Origin: Algoriphagus pacificus
Lineage (GTDB): Bacteria > Bacteroidota > Bacteroidia > Cytophagales > Cyclobacteriaceae
DNA: 64,000 bases
Assembly: GCF_017254845.1 (NCBI RefSeq)
Contig: NZ_JAFKCU010000005.1
Location: 124,001-188,000, forward strand
Direction of reading: 5' to 3'
Part shown: one piece after another, positions 43,294 to 53,482 of the stretch
Layout: every line of letters starts with the position of its first letter
Position numbering within the stretch: the first letter of the stretch is position 1
The notes under the pieces: generated by a model
What the model was told of the DNA's origin: nothing
Database searches by the model: none
What the model saw: only the letters and a program-made list of their open reading frames with translations
Translations under genes and position numbers: made by a program

Positions 43294-46278
43294 ATGCTCA
43301 ATTATAAGCAAATCAATAATTTAACTGGCTGGGTAGTTTTTGTTGTAGCTGCCATTGTATATATTCTGACTGCCGAACAAACCGCAAGTTTCTGGGATCC
43401 AGGAGAATTCATCGCGGTTTCTTATAAACTTCAGGTTCCTCACCCTCCAGGAGCTCCTTTCTTTTTGCTCGTTTACAGAATGTTCAGTTTCTTGGCTTTG
43501 GGCGATACATTAGAGGTTGCTTACTGGATGAACGTGGGTTCTGCCCTTTTCTCAGCCTTCACGATATTATTCCTTTTCTGGTCAATTACTCTTTTTGGAA
43601 GAAGACTTTACAAAATCGAAGAAGGACAAGAAAGCAAAGGTCAGGTAATCTCTTTGATGGGAGCTGGAATTGTAGGATCGCTTCTTTACACTTTTACGGA
43701 TAGTTTCTGGTTCTCTGCAGTAGAAGCGGAAGTTTATGCCATGTCCTCATTCTTTACAGCAATCGTGATTTGGGCATTTTTGAAGTGGGATGTGATCAAG
43801 GATCCAAGAGAAGAGAACAAATACATGATTTTCATTGCCTATTTGGTGGGTCTTTCTATCGGTGTTCACTTGCTGAATTTGGTGACTCTTCCTGCTTTGG
43901 CACTGGTTTATTATTTTAAAAAATATCAAAAACCGAATCTCAAAGGAGCTATCATTGCCATGTTTGCTGGCGGATTAGCACTGATCATAATCAACAATTT
44001 CATCATTCCTGGCTTGCCTAGCTTGGCAGGATCAATGGAAATCTTCTTTGTCAATTCACTGGGATTGCCATTTGGATCAGGTATTATTTTCTTCTCAATT
44101 CTGTTTTTTTCGGCTTTATATTTTGCCTACAAATATTCCAGAAGCAAAGAAAATGCGACTTTAAATACAGCATTGCTTTCTTTGGTTTTCATTCTGATTG
44201 GATACAGTAGCTATGCATTGATTGTCATCCGTGCCAATCAAGACCCTATTATTAATGAAAATGCACCGAAAGACATTATTAGCTACGTTTCTTATCTAAA
44301 GCGTGAGCAATACGGATACAGACCTTTGCTTCATGGGCAGTATTTCACCGCGAAATTGGTAGATCAAGAAGAAGGTGATCCTGTCTACATGAAGGGAAAA
44401 GACAAGTATGAAATCGTGGATTATGAATTAAAGAACATCTACGAATCTTCAAAAACCACTATTCTTCCGAGGGTCTATTCCACACAGGAAAACCACAAAC
44501 GGATCTATCGCCAAAAGCTGGGATTGAGAGAAGGTCAGGATCCTACATTTGGTGACAACCTTTATTTCATGTTCAGTCATCAACTTGGACAGATGTATTG
44601 GAGGTACTTTATGTGGAATTTCTCCGGAAGAGAAAGTGATTTCTCCGATGCTCCATGGATAGGAATTACAGATGCATTTTCTGATAAGTTCCCTGATTAT
44701 ATCAAGGAAAATAAAGGCCATAATAACTTCCTGATGCTTCCACTTTTGTTGGGAATCATCGGATTGTTTTTCCAGGCTAAGTATGATCCAAAATCTTTCT
44801 ATGTCAATTTGATGCTATTCCTGATGATGGGAGTGGTTTTGGTACTCTACCTGAATTCCCCTCCGGTAGAGCCGAGAGAAAGGGATTATATCTACGTAGG
44901 TAGTTTCTATGCCTTTGCAATATGGATAGGCATGGGAGTCATGGGCATTGCTCATGCAATCGGAAAAATGAATAAAAATCTAGCGACGGCAGGTATAATA
45001 GCGACATTATTGACTTTGCCTGTTGTGGGATTAGTGGCCAGTCAAACTTGGGATGATCACAATAGACATGGAAGATTCTTCTCAGTAGATTCTGCCAGAA
45101 ACTTCCTTGCTTCATGCGCACCGAATGCCATTCTATTTACAGGCGGTGATAATGATACTTTCCCACTTTGGTATGTACAAGAAGTGGAAGGCTTCAGAAC
45201 GGATGTTCGAGTAATCGTATTGAGCTATTTCGACACCGATTGGTATGTACAGCAAATGACAAGGAATGTCAATGAATCTGAGTCTTTACCATTTAGCCTG
45301 TCTCCAGAGCGCTATCAAAAAGGAACAAATGATGTTCTTTATGTAACTGGAGATGACAAGCCAAATTCAGCTATTTCTGTAAGAGCTTATCTGAACCTTC
45401 TAAATGATGCCGATCCGAGATTGAATATTAATACCGGAGGAAAAAGTGTGGTCAACATGGTGCCTTCAAGAAACCTGATTTTGGATATTGATAGTGCTTC
45501 AGTGGCCAATAAGGATATTATCCCAAATGAGTTTACACCGCTATTTACTCCTCAAATCAACTTGAGAGTTAATGGTCAGTACATGACTAAAGGAACCTTG
45601 ATGCTAGTAGATTTGATCACCACAAATAATTGGGAGCGTCCGATCTATTTCAACAACACATCCCTTTCCACTATCGGAATTGACTTAGAAAGTCATGTGG
45701 TAAATGAAGGTTTGACTTATCGTCTATTGCCTATTCAAAAGCCGGATTTTATCCGTGACGAATTAGTCAATGCTGACTTGGCTTATAAAAACTTCATGGA
45801 AAAATTTGCTTTCCGTGGCCTGGATGATCCAAATGCATACAAAGATGAGGAATATAGAAGATTTGTTTCAAACCACAGAAGTGCGCTGAACTCTATCGCG
45901 ATTGCTTTATTGGATCAAAACAAAATGGATAAAGCAGCTGAGCTGTTGAATTATGGTCTGGAAGTGATGCCAAACGAGTCTATTCCTTACGATTTGTCCA
46001 GTGGACAATCAGTTCCTTTGTTTTTTGAGGTTGGAGAAGAGGAGAAGGCTCTGGACATCATCGACAAAGTCTCCAAGAAATCTTTGGACATGATAGAATT
46101 CTATACCAAAGAAGATAGAGATTACGATCGAGAAATGATGATTTCCATTGAAATGATCCGATATTTCATTCCACTCTTGGAAGAGCGTGGTTATCAGGAA
46201 AAAGCTGATGAATTGAGAACTCGACTGAGATTGTACATGGGTGAAGATGCCCTTCCAACCCAAATAGACAGAAGATAA
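43294..46278 (+). CDS. DUF2723-family polytopic membrane protein (protein O-mannosyltransferase-like)
   Basis: 994 residues. Starts LNYKQINNLTGWVVFVVAAIVYILTAEQTASFWDPGEF: the conserved acidic SFWDxGEF after helix 1 is diagnostic of DUF2723/TMEM260, a group related to lipid-linked sugar glycosyltransferases. About ten helices in residues 1-600, then a soluble C-terminal region with a VGEEEKALDIIDKVSKKSLDM helical-repeat (TPR-like) part. Likely glycosylates exported proteins; substrate unproven. Ends at a terminator shared with the convergent methyltransferase. Confidence 0.88.
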   Translation: MLNYKQINNLTGWVVFVVAAIVYILTAEQTASFWDPGEFIAVSYKLQVPHPPGAPFFLLVYRMFSFLALGDTLEVAYWMNVGSALFSAFTILFLFWSITLFGRRLYKIEEGQESKGQVISLMGAGIVGSLLYTFTDSFWFSAVEAEVYAMSSFFTAIVIWAFLKWDVIKDPREENKYMIFIAYLVGLSIGVHLLNLVTLPALALVYYFKKYQKPNLKGAIIAMFAGGLALIIINNFIIPGLPSLAGSMEIFFVNSLGLPFGSGIIFFSILFFSALYFAYKYSRSKENATLNTALLSLVFILIGYSSYALIVIRANQDPIINENAPKDIISYVSYLKREQYGYRPLLHGQYFTAKLVDQEEGDPVYMKGKDKYEIVDYELKNIYESSKTTILPRVYSTQENHKRIYRQKLGLREGQDPTFGDNLYFMFSHQLGQMYWRYFMWNFSGRESDFSDAPWIGITDAFSDKFPDYIKENKGHNNFLMLPLLLGIIGLFFQAKYDPKSFYVNLMLFLMMGVVLVLYLNSPPVEPRERDYIYVGSFYAFAIWIGMGVMGIAHAIGKMNKNLATAGIIATLLTLPVVGLVASQTWDDHNRHGRFFSVDSARNFLASCAPNAILFTGGDNDTFPLWYVQEVEGFRTDVRVIVLSYFDTDWYVQQMTRNVNESESLPFSLSPERYQKGTNDVLYVTGDDKPNSAISVRAYLNLLNDADPRLNINTGGKSVVNMVPSRNLILDIDSASVANKDIIPNEFTPLFTPQINLRVNGQYMTKGTLMLVDLITTNNWERPIYFNNTSLSTIGIDLESHVVNEGLTYRLLPIQKPDFIRDELVNADLAYKNFMEKFAFRGLDDPNAYKDEEYRRFVSNHRSALNSIAIALLDQNKMDKAAELLNYGLEVMPNESIPYDLSSGQSVPLFFEVGEEEKALDIIDKVSKKSLDMIEFYTKEDRDYDREMMISIEMIRYFIPLLEERGYQEKADELRTRLRLYMGEDALPTQIDRR

Positions 46279-46306
46279 AAAAAGCGGCTTAGGCCGCTTT
46301 TTTACT
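46277..46306. terminator. Bidirectional intrinsic terminator
   Basis: AAAAAAGCGGC / GCCGCTTTTTT around a 4-nt loop, symmetrical A- and T-runs, between two convergent genes. Confidence 0.9.
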
Positions 46307-47078
46307 TTTTATGAAGGATATAAAATAAATCCAAACCAACTGCCGGATCATCAACGATGGGATAATCCTCATGGGTGATTTCAACTACATTATCTCTTTG
46401 TTGTTGATGCAGTTTATTTCTGTTTCTTCTGTTAAGGAATTCATAGGGCATTCTTAAAATCGATGCTGGCAATCTGTACTGCAAGTTGAAAATATCAAAG
46501 CGCATGATTTTTTGAACGGACTTTCGGTTGGCAGCATGGTAAGCCCATACTTTTTCATTCCCCCCTACACCTTTTGCCTCCACAGAATCAAAAATGGAAT
46601 TGCAAAGATCTATCAACTGCTGAGGGGTATACTCCCGGATATGCCAGGGATTTCTGGAAAGGGTATGGGTAATATTTGGAGTAGAAATAATCGCTTTTCC
46701 ACCTGGCTTTAAGACCCGGTAGATTTCCTCCAAAAATAATTTATCTTCTTTGATATGCTCGATAACCTGAAAGCTAACTACCGTGTCGAAAGAATTATCT
46801 TCCAAGCCCTTGAAAGGAGGAATAACTGCCTGTTCAAAATTCACCTGAGGGAATTTTGAACTCAGCATATCGATTACTTCTTGGATTTTATCAATCCCAA
46901 GATATCCTGTAGAATGAGGCAAAAGAATCTCCACTCCTCTCCCTTCTCCACAACCCACTTCCAATAATTTTCCTGAAATCCAAGGCTGAGCAGCAATGTA
47001 TGCTTTTAGCAAACGTTGATGAATTGGATTGTCACTGATTAACTTGTCGGAGGCAATTTCCGTTGTATAGGTAGCCAT
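46302..47078 (-). CDS. Class I SAM-dependent methyltransferase
   Basis: 258 residues from ATG 47078; the 47120 start is unlikely because a -7 box (47099-47106) lies inside that extension. Motif I LLEVGCGEGRG, motif II VVSFQVIEH, motif III LKPGGKAIISTPN: a ubiquinone/menaquinone- or glycan-type Rossmann methyltransferase. C-terminal basic stretch (NRRNRNKLHQQQRD). Substrate unknown. Divergent from the GWxTD gene. Confidence 0.85.
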   Translation of the reverse strand: MATYTTEIASDKLISDNPIHQRLLKAYIAAQPWISGKLLEVGCGEGRGVEILLPHSTGYLGIDKIQEVIDMLSSKFPQVNFEQAVIPPFKGLEDNSFDTVVSFQVIEHIKEDKLFLEEIYRVLKPGGKAIISTPNITHTLSRNPWHIREYTPQQLIDLCNSIFDSVEAKGVGGNEKVWAYHAANRKSVQKIMRFDIFNLQYRLPASILRMPYEFLNRRNRNKLHQQQRDNVVEITHEDYPIVDDPAVGLDLFYILHKK

Positions 47079-47098
47079 ACAAAATTTTACTATTTTGG

Positions 47099-47106
47099 CA
47101 AAAGTA
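47099..47106 (-). promoter_or_regulatory. -7 box of the methyltransferase gene
   Basis: TACTTTTG on the minus strand, exact TAnnTTTG, 20 bp before ATG 47078. It decides the start codon. Confidence 0.6.
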
Positions 47107-47139
47107 AGGTTAATTTTCAAAACCCGATAAGATCACTCA

Positions 47140-48375
47140 ATGAAGCTTAAACTAAAATTCTTCCTATTTTTTGTAATCCTCCAAGTAGGAACTATCCAAA
47201 CAGGCTTTTCTCAAAGAAATCTATCCAATCTCAATCAGACACTTCGGTATTCAAGGTATTCCCGTTTAGGTCTCAAAATCATTCCGATCAAAGAGAATGA
47301 GACAGACTTTAAACTTCAGATGGTGATAGAGAAAATTGAAGAGAACCCAAACTTCAATACTTTCAGTTTTTCTTATTCCATTTTGGAAAGCTATGAGCAG
47401 GAGATCAAAGATGATGAGGTAAATCTTCTAACCGATAACGACCTTAAGTCCGACACAGAAAGACATTGGTTTTTTGAAAAAACAGTAAGTATTCCCGCAG
47501 ACCAAAAAGTGGCAGTGGCTTTATTAACTGTTCTGGATACCAGACAAGGAGATGAGTATTACTATCATGTTGATTTAAAAAGCCCATTTATTTTCAGTCA
47601 ACCGGAATTTGGAGCGTATTACGCAAATAATGTCCCATTTGACCAAAACTTTCTGAATAAAGGACAATCTCTTCTTTTCAAATCTGAGCAGGGTCCAAAC
47701 CTTCATGCCTTTTATTACCCTGCGCCTTTTGAAGTACCATATCCTCCGATGGAAACCAAGCCAAGTGCTGTTCCTAAGGAACTGGAAGTTATTGATCAGG
47801 GAGATTTTCTTGCCAATGTCCCTAAAAGTCTAGACGGGGAAGGATATTATTTTATCCAAGGAGATACTTCAGAATCATCAGGATTATTACTAAAAACAAC
47901 TCATGAGGCATTCCCAAAAGTAAAAGACTGGGAAGAGATGGTTCAGATAGTCACCTATATCTCTACAAGGAAAGAGCATGAAACTTTGCTTGCCGCAGAG
48001 GATAAAAAGAAAGCATTGGATCAATATTGGTACAATTTGACCCGAAATCCAGATACTGCCAAAGACCTGATCAGGGAATATTTCCGACAGGTAGAGTTTG
48101 CAAATATCCTGTTTACAGACTTCAAAGAAGGCTGGAAAACAGACCGTGGGATGGTATATGTTGTCATGGGACCACCGACTGAAGTCAACTTTTATTTGGA
48201 CCGAGAGGTATGGTCTTATGGTGGATTGAGTGAGAGTTCGAAAATTCGCTTTACTTTTGTCCGCATAAAGAATATTCTCACACCACACTATTACTCGCTG
48301 AACCGCTCCAGAGCATATCAGCCAGTTTGGTTCAAAAACATTTCCATATGGAGAAGCGGAAAGATGGCTTTCTGA
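47140..48375 (+). CDS. GWxTD domain-containing protein
   Basis: 411 residues, signal peptide (MKLKLKFFLFFVILQVGTIQTGFSQ). C-terminal GWxTD domain: FKEGWKTDRGMVYVVMGPPTEV (about residues 328-349, Gly-Trp-Lys-Thr-Asp) followed by an aromatic-rich end. Conserved in Bacteroidetes, periplasmic, function not established. Its last 28 bp overlap the rlmB coding region, a constant neighbour in some relatives as far as I recall. Confidence 0.85.
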   Translation: MKLKLKFFLFFVILQVGTIQTGFSQRNLSNLNQTLRYSRYSRLGLKIIPIKENETDFKLQMVIEKIEENPNFNTFSFSYSILESYEQEIKDDEVNLLTDNDLKSDTERHWFFEKTVSIPADQKVAVALLTVLDTRQGDEYYYHVDLKSPFIFSQPEFGAYYANNVPFDQNFLNKGQSLLFKSEQGPNLHAFYYPAPFEVPYPPMETKPSAVPKELEVIDQGDFLANVPKSLDGEGYYFIQGDTSESSGLLLKTTHEAFPKVKDWEEMVQIVTYISTRKEHETLLAAEDKKKALDQYWYNLTRNPDTAKDLIREYFRQVEFANILFTDFKEGWKTDRGMVYVVMGPPTEVNFYLDREVWSYGGLSESSKIRFTFVRIKNILTPHYYSLNRSRAYQPVWFKNISIWRSGKMAF

Positions 48376-49124
48376 TAGAAAAAGGGGCAACTGAAAAGGA
48401 TTTTATATTTGGCACCAGAGCTGTCATGGAAGCAATCCATGCGGGCAAAGAAATAGATAAGGTATTGGTTCAAAAGGAATTGAACAATGATCTGATCAAA
48501 GAATTACTGAAACTTTGCAAAGCTGATGGAGTGCCTGTGGTCCGTGTTCCTGATGCGAAACTCAATAGAATCACCAGAAAGAATCACCAAGGCGTTGTCG
48601 CTTACATTTCCTCGATTGAATATGCTTCTTTGGATCATGTGATCGAAAGTTGCTTTAATGTCGGCAAATCTCCAATGATCTTGATTTTGGATAGAATTAC
48701 TGATGTCAGGAATTTTGGTGCAATTGCAAGGACGGCAGAATGTGCCGGAGTTGATGCGATTGTGATCCCTGCCAAAGGTAGTGCTCAGATCAATTCAGAT
48801 GCTGTAAAAACCTCCGCGGGGGCTTTGAATTTCCTTCCTGTAGTTCGGTCAAAAAACCTTTTTTACACCTGTCGAGATCTTCAAAAATCCGGTTTGACTT
48901 TGGTAGCAATTACCGAGAAAACGACAAAATCCATGTATGAGGCCGATTTTTCAGCTCCTGTTGCTTTGGTGATGGGTTCGGAAGAAGACGGAATATCTAA
49001 TGAACTCATGGGGATTGTGGATGAAAAAGTAAGAATCCCAATGCTTGGAAAAATCGAAAGCTTAAACGTGTCTGTATCTGCTGGAGTAGCGATATATGAA
49101 GCGATGAGGCAGCGTCAAAAATAA
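48348..49124 (+). CDS. rlmB: 23S rRNA (guanosine-2'-O-)-methyltransferase RlmB (SpoU/TrmH family)
   Basis: 258 residues. ATG 48348 chosen over a TTG at 48327. Substrate-binding N-domain (about 10-85, FIFGTRAVMEAIHAGKEIDKVLV) and SpoU methyltransferase knot: motif 1 LILDRITDVRNFGAIARTAE, motif 2 LVMGSEEDGIS, motif 3 IPMLGKIESLNVSVSAGVAIYE. Methylates G2251 of 23S rRNA. Overlaps the GWxTD gene by 28 bp. A 7-bp GGGGAGG/CCTCCCC hairpin (49136-49160) follows and lies over the 3' end of the convergent manC gene. Confidence 0.93.
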   Translation: MEKRKDGFLIEKGATEKDFIFGTRAVMEAIHAGKEIDKVLVQKELNNDLIKELLKLCKADGVPVVRVPDAKLNRITRKNHQGVVAYISSIEYASLDHVIESCFNVGKSPMILILDRITDVRNFGAIARTAECAGVDAIVIPAKGSAQINSDAVKTSAGALNFLPVVRSKNLFYTCRDLQKSGLTLVAITEKTTKSMYEADFSAPVALVMGSEEDGISNELMGIVDEKVRIPMLGKIESLNVSVSAGVAIYEAMRQRQK

Positions 49125-49135
49125 ATTTCTATACT

Positions 49136-49170
49136 GGGGAGGTCAGACAAAGTCCTCCCCTTTCTTTTTG
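49136..49170 (+). terminator. Terminator of rlmB overlapping the manC 3' end
   Basis: GGGGAGG (49136-49142) / CCTCCCC (49154-49160) then TTTCTTTTT. The manC stop codon (49143-49145, minus strand) lies in the loop. Confidence 0.75.
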
Positions 49171-50216
49171 GCATTCGCCACAAATTCCCTGAATTTTTTC
49201 TCAGCATCGAGTTTGCAGATCAAAAGCACATTATCTGACTCATTGACTAGGTAATTATCCAGACCCTGGATAACAACCAATTTATTCCCATCCACTTTGA
49301 TATAAGAATTTTTGGTATCGTAAAGGATACTATTTCCTTCCACCACGTTATTATCCTTATCTCTTTTTTTCAGCTCATGAATGCTATGCCAAGAGCCTAA
49401 ATCGGACCAACCAAATTCAGTTGGGATGACGTAGACATTATCCGAATGCTCCATAATGCCATTATCAATGGAAATATTTTTAAGCATGGAATAAGCGCGG
49501 TTGATAAACTCTTTTTCCTCTAGGCCTCCGAAATAAAAAACACCTTCGTTGAAAACCTCAGCAACATCGGGCATGTATTTTTCATAAGCTGAAATAAGGC
49601 TTTTCACCTTCCAGACAAACATCCCGGAATTCCATACAAAGTCTCCACTTTCCAAAAAGGCTTTGGCAAGCTTTGAGTTAGGCTTTTCGGTAAAAGTTTT
49701 GACTTTGAAAGCTCCATTTTCTGAATTGTCCAAATATTGAATATATCCATAGCCAGTGTCAGGACGGTTTGGTTTGATTCCCATCGTAACCAATCTACCC
49801 TCTATCTGGGCTGCCTGAGAGGCTAATTCAATGGCTTGATGAAACTTCTTTTCCTGTGTAATCAAATGATCTGCTGGAGCCACTATGATCATAGCATCCG
49901 GGTCTAATGAATGAATCCTGTAAGTAGCATAGGCGATGCAAGTGGCAGTATTTCTGCGTAATGGCTCTGTAAGAATCTGTTTTTCATCTAGTTCAGGTAA
50001 TTGTTCCTTGACTAGATCCAGATAATTCTGGTTGGTAACGATAAAAAATCTTTCTACAGTAGATATTTCCAAAAAACGATCAAAAGTCATCTGAAGCAAG
50101 GTTCGGCCTGTACCTAAAATGTCTAAAAATTGTTTTGGTCGATTATTTCGACTGTATGGCCAAAATCGGGAGCCTATACCCCCTGCCATGATGACGATGT
50201 ATGGTTTTTCTTGCAT
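49143..50216 (-). CDS. manC: Mannose-1-phosphate guanylyltransferase
   Basis: 357 residues. Nucleotidyltransferase signature VIMAGGIGSRFWPYSRNNRP then KQFLDILG at the N-terminus; IIVAPADHLI and FTEKPN segments in the middle. Uses Man-1-P and GTP to make GDP-mannose for polysaccharide or glycoprotein synthesis. Only the pyrophosphorylase domain is present (no fused isomerase). Seven bp downstream of the kpsF-like gene, both minus strand; the pair makes sugar precursors for cell-envelope glycans. Confidence 0.92.
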   Translation of the reverse strand: MQEKPYIVIMAGGIGSRFWPYSRNNRPKQFLDILGTGRTLLQMTFDRFLEISTVERFFIVTNQNYLDLVKEQLPELDEKQILTEPLRRNTATCIAYATYRIHSLDPDAMIIVAPADHLITQEKKFHQAIELASQAAQIEGRLVTMGIKPNRPDTGYGYIQYLDNSENGAFKVKTFTEKPNSKLAKAFLESGDFVWNSGMFVWKVKSLISAYEKYMPDVAEVFNEGVFYFGGLEEKEFINRAYSMLKNISIDNGIMEHSDNVYVIPTEFGWSDLGSWHSIHELKKRDKDNNVVEGNSILYDTKNSYIKVDGNKLVVIQGLDNYLVNESDNVLLICKLDAEKKFREFVANAKKKGEDFV

Positions 50217-50222
50217 TTGGGT

Positions 50223-51191
50223 CTATACGATGCCTTCTTTCATTAACTCATGAATATGCACAAATCCTGCGATTTTAGTTTCATCCATTGCTACCAGCTG
50301 CGTGATATTGTGATTTTTCATCATATTCAAAGCACGAATGGCAAATTCATCTTTAGAAATTGTCTTTGGATTCACAGTCATGATATCCGAAGCGGTCAAT
50401 TTTTGAATATCCAGACTCTTTTCGAGCATTCTCCTCAAATCACCATCCGTAATTATTCCAACCAATTCATCTTGGTCGTTGACCACTGCTGTGGCTCCTA
50501 AACGCTTCCCGGAGATTTCTACAATGACCTCTGCCAAGCCAGAACTCTGATGGACTTTTGGTAATTGCTCCTTACTTAACAAATCGCTGACTTTAAGATA
50601 CAATTGTTTTCCCAAGGAACCACCAGGATGATACTTTGCAAAATCATCAGAGGTAAAACCTTTTGCCTCCAAAAGGCAAACTGCCAAGGCATCTCCCATG
50701 GCCAAATGTGCCGTAGTACTTGTTGTAGGAGCTAAATTATGCGGGCAAGCTTCTTCATCTATTGTCGCGTTCAACACATAATCTGCCTGCTCAGCCAGAT
50801 AACTTTGTGTGTTGCTCACCAAAGCAACCAAGACTGACCCTGACTTTTTCAGAAGAGGTACTAAAACTTTTATTTCGGGAGTATTGCCACTTTTTGAAAT
50901 ACAGATCACAATATCATCATCTTGAATCATCCCCAAGTCACCATGGATCGCATCAGCCGCATGCATAAAGATCGAGGGCGTACCTGTAGAGTTGAGAGTT
51001 GCTACAATTTTATTGGCAATGATGGCACTTTTACCCACTCCCGTGATCACAACTCTACCTTTTGAGTTTTTGATCCTTTCCACACATGCCTCAAAATCAC
51101 CGTCCAGGTATTCAATTAATTTTAATATCGCATTCGACTCATTTTGCAATACTCGAGTGGCTGTATTCTTAATATTTTTAGCTAAATTCAA
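50223..51191 (-). CDS. kdsD: KpsF/GutQ-type arabinose-5-phosphate isomerase
   Basis: 322 residues: SIS domain (about 30-165; RVVITGVGKSAIIANKIVATLNSTGTPSIF is split here to note VGKSA and the TPSIFMHAADAIHGDLGM active-site segment) and two CBS motifs (about 205-320). Converts ribulose-5-P to arabinose-5-P, first step of Kdo synthesis for lipopolysaccharide. The promoter is a TACCTTTG -7 box at 51221-51228. Same operon as manC. Confidence 0.92.
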   Translation of the reverse strand: MNLAKNIKNTATRVLQNESNAILKLIEYLDGDFEACVERIKNSKGRVVITGVGKSAIIANKIVATLNSTGTPSIFMHAADAIHGDLGMIQDDDIVICISKSGNTPEIKVLVPLLKKSGSVLVALVSNTQSYLAEQADYVLNATIDEEACPHNLAPTTSTTAHLAMGDALAVCLLEAKGFTSDDFAKYHPGGSLGKQLYLKVSDLLSKEQLPKVHQSSGLAEVIVEISGKRLGATAVVNDQDELVGIITDGDLRRMLEKSLDIQKLTASDIMTVNPKTISKDEFAIRALNMMKNHNITQLVAMDETKIAGFVHIHELMKEGIV

Positions 51192-51220
51192 TTTTACCTG
51201 TGTTTATAAGTAATTTTACA

Positions 51221-51228
51221 CAAAGGTA
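51221..51228 (-). promoter_or_regulatory. -7 box of the kpsF-manC operon
   Basis: TACCTTTG on the minus strand matches TAnnTTTG and is 29 bp before the kpsF-type start codon. Confidence 0.55.
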
Positions 51229-51290
51229 TAAAAGTAAATAAATCATTCCTGTTTACAGGCCCAGAGCACCCTTTAAAGTACCTGTTTCAA

Positions 51291-53468
51291 GTGGAAGAAA
51301 AAGTAAAAGCAGATCTTAAGAAAATATTTGGCTTCAGCCAGTTCCGTGGGAATCAAGAACTCATCGTGGACAATTTGCTCAGCCAAAAGAACACCTTCGT
51401 GATCATGCCGACAGGAGCCGGGAAATCCCTATGCTACCAATTGCCTGCTGTGGTCAAAGAAGGTACAGCCATCGTGATATCGCCATTGATTGCCTTGATG
51501 AAAAATCAGGTGGATCAGTTGAATGCGATTGGGATAAATGCCCATTTTCTAAATTCGACTCTCAATAAGTCAGAAGCTACTAAAGTTAAGAATGAAGTCT
51601 TGAGTCAAAAGACCAAGCTACTCTATGTAGCTCCAGAGTCTCTGACAAAAGAAGAAAATATAGCCTTTTTGAAATCCGCAAAATTGAGTTTTGTAGCGAT
51701 CGATGAGGCGCATTGTATTTCTGAATGGGGCCATGACTTCAGACCGGAGTATAGAAAAATCAAATCGATTGTAGCTCAAATTGCTCCGAACCTACCCATC
51801 ATTGCTTTGACCGCAACTGCAACACCCAAAGTGCAGCAGGATATTCAGCGCAACTTGCAAATGGAAGAAGCGGACTTGTTCAAGTCTTCTTTTAATAGGA
51901 CTAACCTCTATTATGAGGTCAGACCAAAACAAAAGAACGAGTCCAAAAAGCAACTAATCAAGTTCATCAAAAACCATAAAGGTAAATCAGGAATCATCTA
52001 TTGCCTCAGCCGAAAAAAGGTAGAGGAAATTGCTGAACTTCTGAAAGTGAACCAGATCAACGCCGCCCCTTACCATGCTGGATTGGATTCGGCAGTTAGG
52101 ATAAAAAACCAAGATGATTTCCTAAATGAAGAATTGGATGTCATTGTCGCCACCATTGCTTTTGGAATGGGAATCGACAAACCTGATGTCCGCTATGTGA
52201 TTCATTACGATGTTCCAAAATCTTTGGAAGGTTATTATCAAGAAACTGGTAGAGCTGGTAGAGATGGTCTGGAAGGGCATTGCTTGATGTTCTATCGCTA
52301 CGATGACATCCTGAAACTTGATAAGTTTAACAAGGACAAACCAGTCACCGAACGTGAAAACGCCAGAGTCCTACTTCAGGAAATGGCAGCTTATGCCGAG
52401 ACTGGCGTTTGTAGAAGAAAATTTATCTTGAATTATTTCGGGGAAACCTTCGAGAAAGATTGCGGCTATTGCGATAACTGTAAAAGAGAGCGGGAGATTT
52501 TTGAGGGAATGGATTATATCCAGACAGCTTTGGAAGCCGCCCTTCAGACAAACGAGCGCTTCGGGATTGAGCATTTGGTCAAAGTAATTATCGGAGAAAC
52601 CAACGAATATGTCTCCAGCTACAAACATGATTTACTTCCTGTTTTTGGTAAGGGCAAAATCGTTCCGGAAAAATACTGGACAACAATAATCCGACAGGCC
52701 ATGATCTTCGATTTCCTCGAAAAGGATATTGAGGCTTATGGTGTATTAAAACTTACCCCGAGAGGAAAGGCCTTTTTGGAAGCACCTTATTCAGTCAATC
52801 TATACAAAGATCATGACTATGAAAATGCCGAGGAAAATGAGGCACCTGAAGTGGTAGTAACTGCTGGAATTGCTTATGACGAAAAGCTTTTTGAACTGCT
52901 AAAAGCAGAGCGAAAAAAAGTCGCAAAATCCAAAGGATTACCTCCTTACGTGATTTTCCAAGATCCTTCTTTAGAGGAAATGGCCACAGTTTACCCAACC
53001 ACACGTGAAGAGCTTGCTCAGATCAACGGTGTTGGTATGGGAAAAGTGTCTAAATTTGGGGCGTCGTTTTTAAGAATCATTTCCACCTATGTGGAAGAGA
53101 ATGATATTGAGACTGCATCGGATGTGGTGGTAAAATCCTCCGGGTCCCGATCAAAAATCAAGATCACGATCATTCAACAGATCGACAGAAAAATCGATTT
53201 GGATGAGATTGCAAATAACCTGAATATCAGCATGACTGAGTTGCTGCAGGAAATCGAACAAATCATCTATAGCGGTACAAAATTAAATATCGATTACTAC
53301 ATCGAACATATCATGGATGAAGAGCGCGAAGAGCTACTCCATGATTATTTCATGAATGCAGAAACCGATCGTATTAAAGAGGCATTGGAGGAACTGGAAG
53401 ATGAGGATTTTGCAGAAGATGAATTGCGGGTCTATCGGATTAAGTTTATCTCCGAGCATGCCAATTAA
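51291..53468 (+). CDS. recQ: ATP-dependent DNA helicase RecQ
   Basis: 725 residues, GTG start. Helicase domains: motif I TGAGKSLCYQLP, DEAH box VAIDEAHCISEWGHDFR, motif VI QETGRAGRDG. Zinc-binding Cys cluster CRRKFILNYFGETFEKDCGYCDNC (Cys positions near 379, 397, 400 and 403), RQC winged helix, and a C-terminal HRDC domain (about 530-600, VIFQDPSLEEMA). Unwinds DNA in recombination repair. Fourteen bp upstream of purD; start of the recQ-purD-ricT-gldH run. Confidence 0.93.
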   Translation: MEEKVKADLKKIFGFSQFRGNQELIVDNLLSQKNTFVIMPTGAGKSLCYQLPAVVKEGTAIVISPLIALMKNQVDQLNAIGINAHFLNSTLNKSEATKVKNEVLSQKTKLLYVAPESLTKEENIAFLKSAKLSFVAIDEAHCISEWGHDFRPEYRKIKSIVAQIAPNLPIIALTATATPKVQQDIQRNLQMEEADLFKSSFNRTNLYYEVRPKQKNESKKQLIKFIKNHKGKSGIIYCLSRKKVEEIAELLKVNQINAAPYHAGLDSAVRIKNQDDFLNEELDVIVATIAFGMGIDKPDVRYVIHYDVPKSLEGYYQETGRAGRDGLEGHCLMFYRYDDILKLDKFNKDKPVTERENARVLLQEMAAYAETGVCRRKFILNYFGETFEKDCGYCDNCKREREIFEGMDYIQTALEAALQTNERFGIEHLVKVIIGETNEYVSSYKHDLLPVFGKGKIVPEKYWTTIIRQAMIFDFLEKDIEAYGVLKLTPRGKAFLEAPYSVNLYKDHDYENAEENEAPEVVVTAGIAYDEKLFELLKAERKKVAKSKGLPPYVIFQDPSLEEMATVYPTTREELAQINGVGMGKVSKFGASFLRIISTYVEENDIETASDVVVKSSGSRSKIKITIIQQIDRKIDLDEIANNLNISMTELLQEIEQIIYSGTKLNIDYYIEHIMDEEREELLHDYFMNAETDRIKEALEELEDEDFAEDELRVYRIKFISEHAN

Positions 53469-53482
53469 CTAGAATTGAGTCA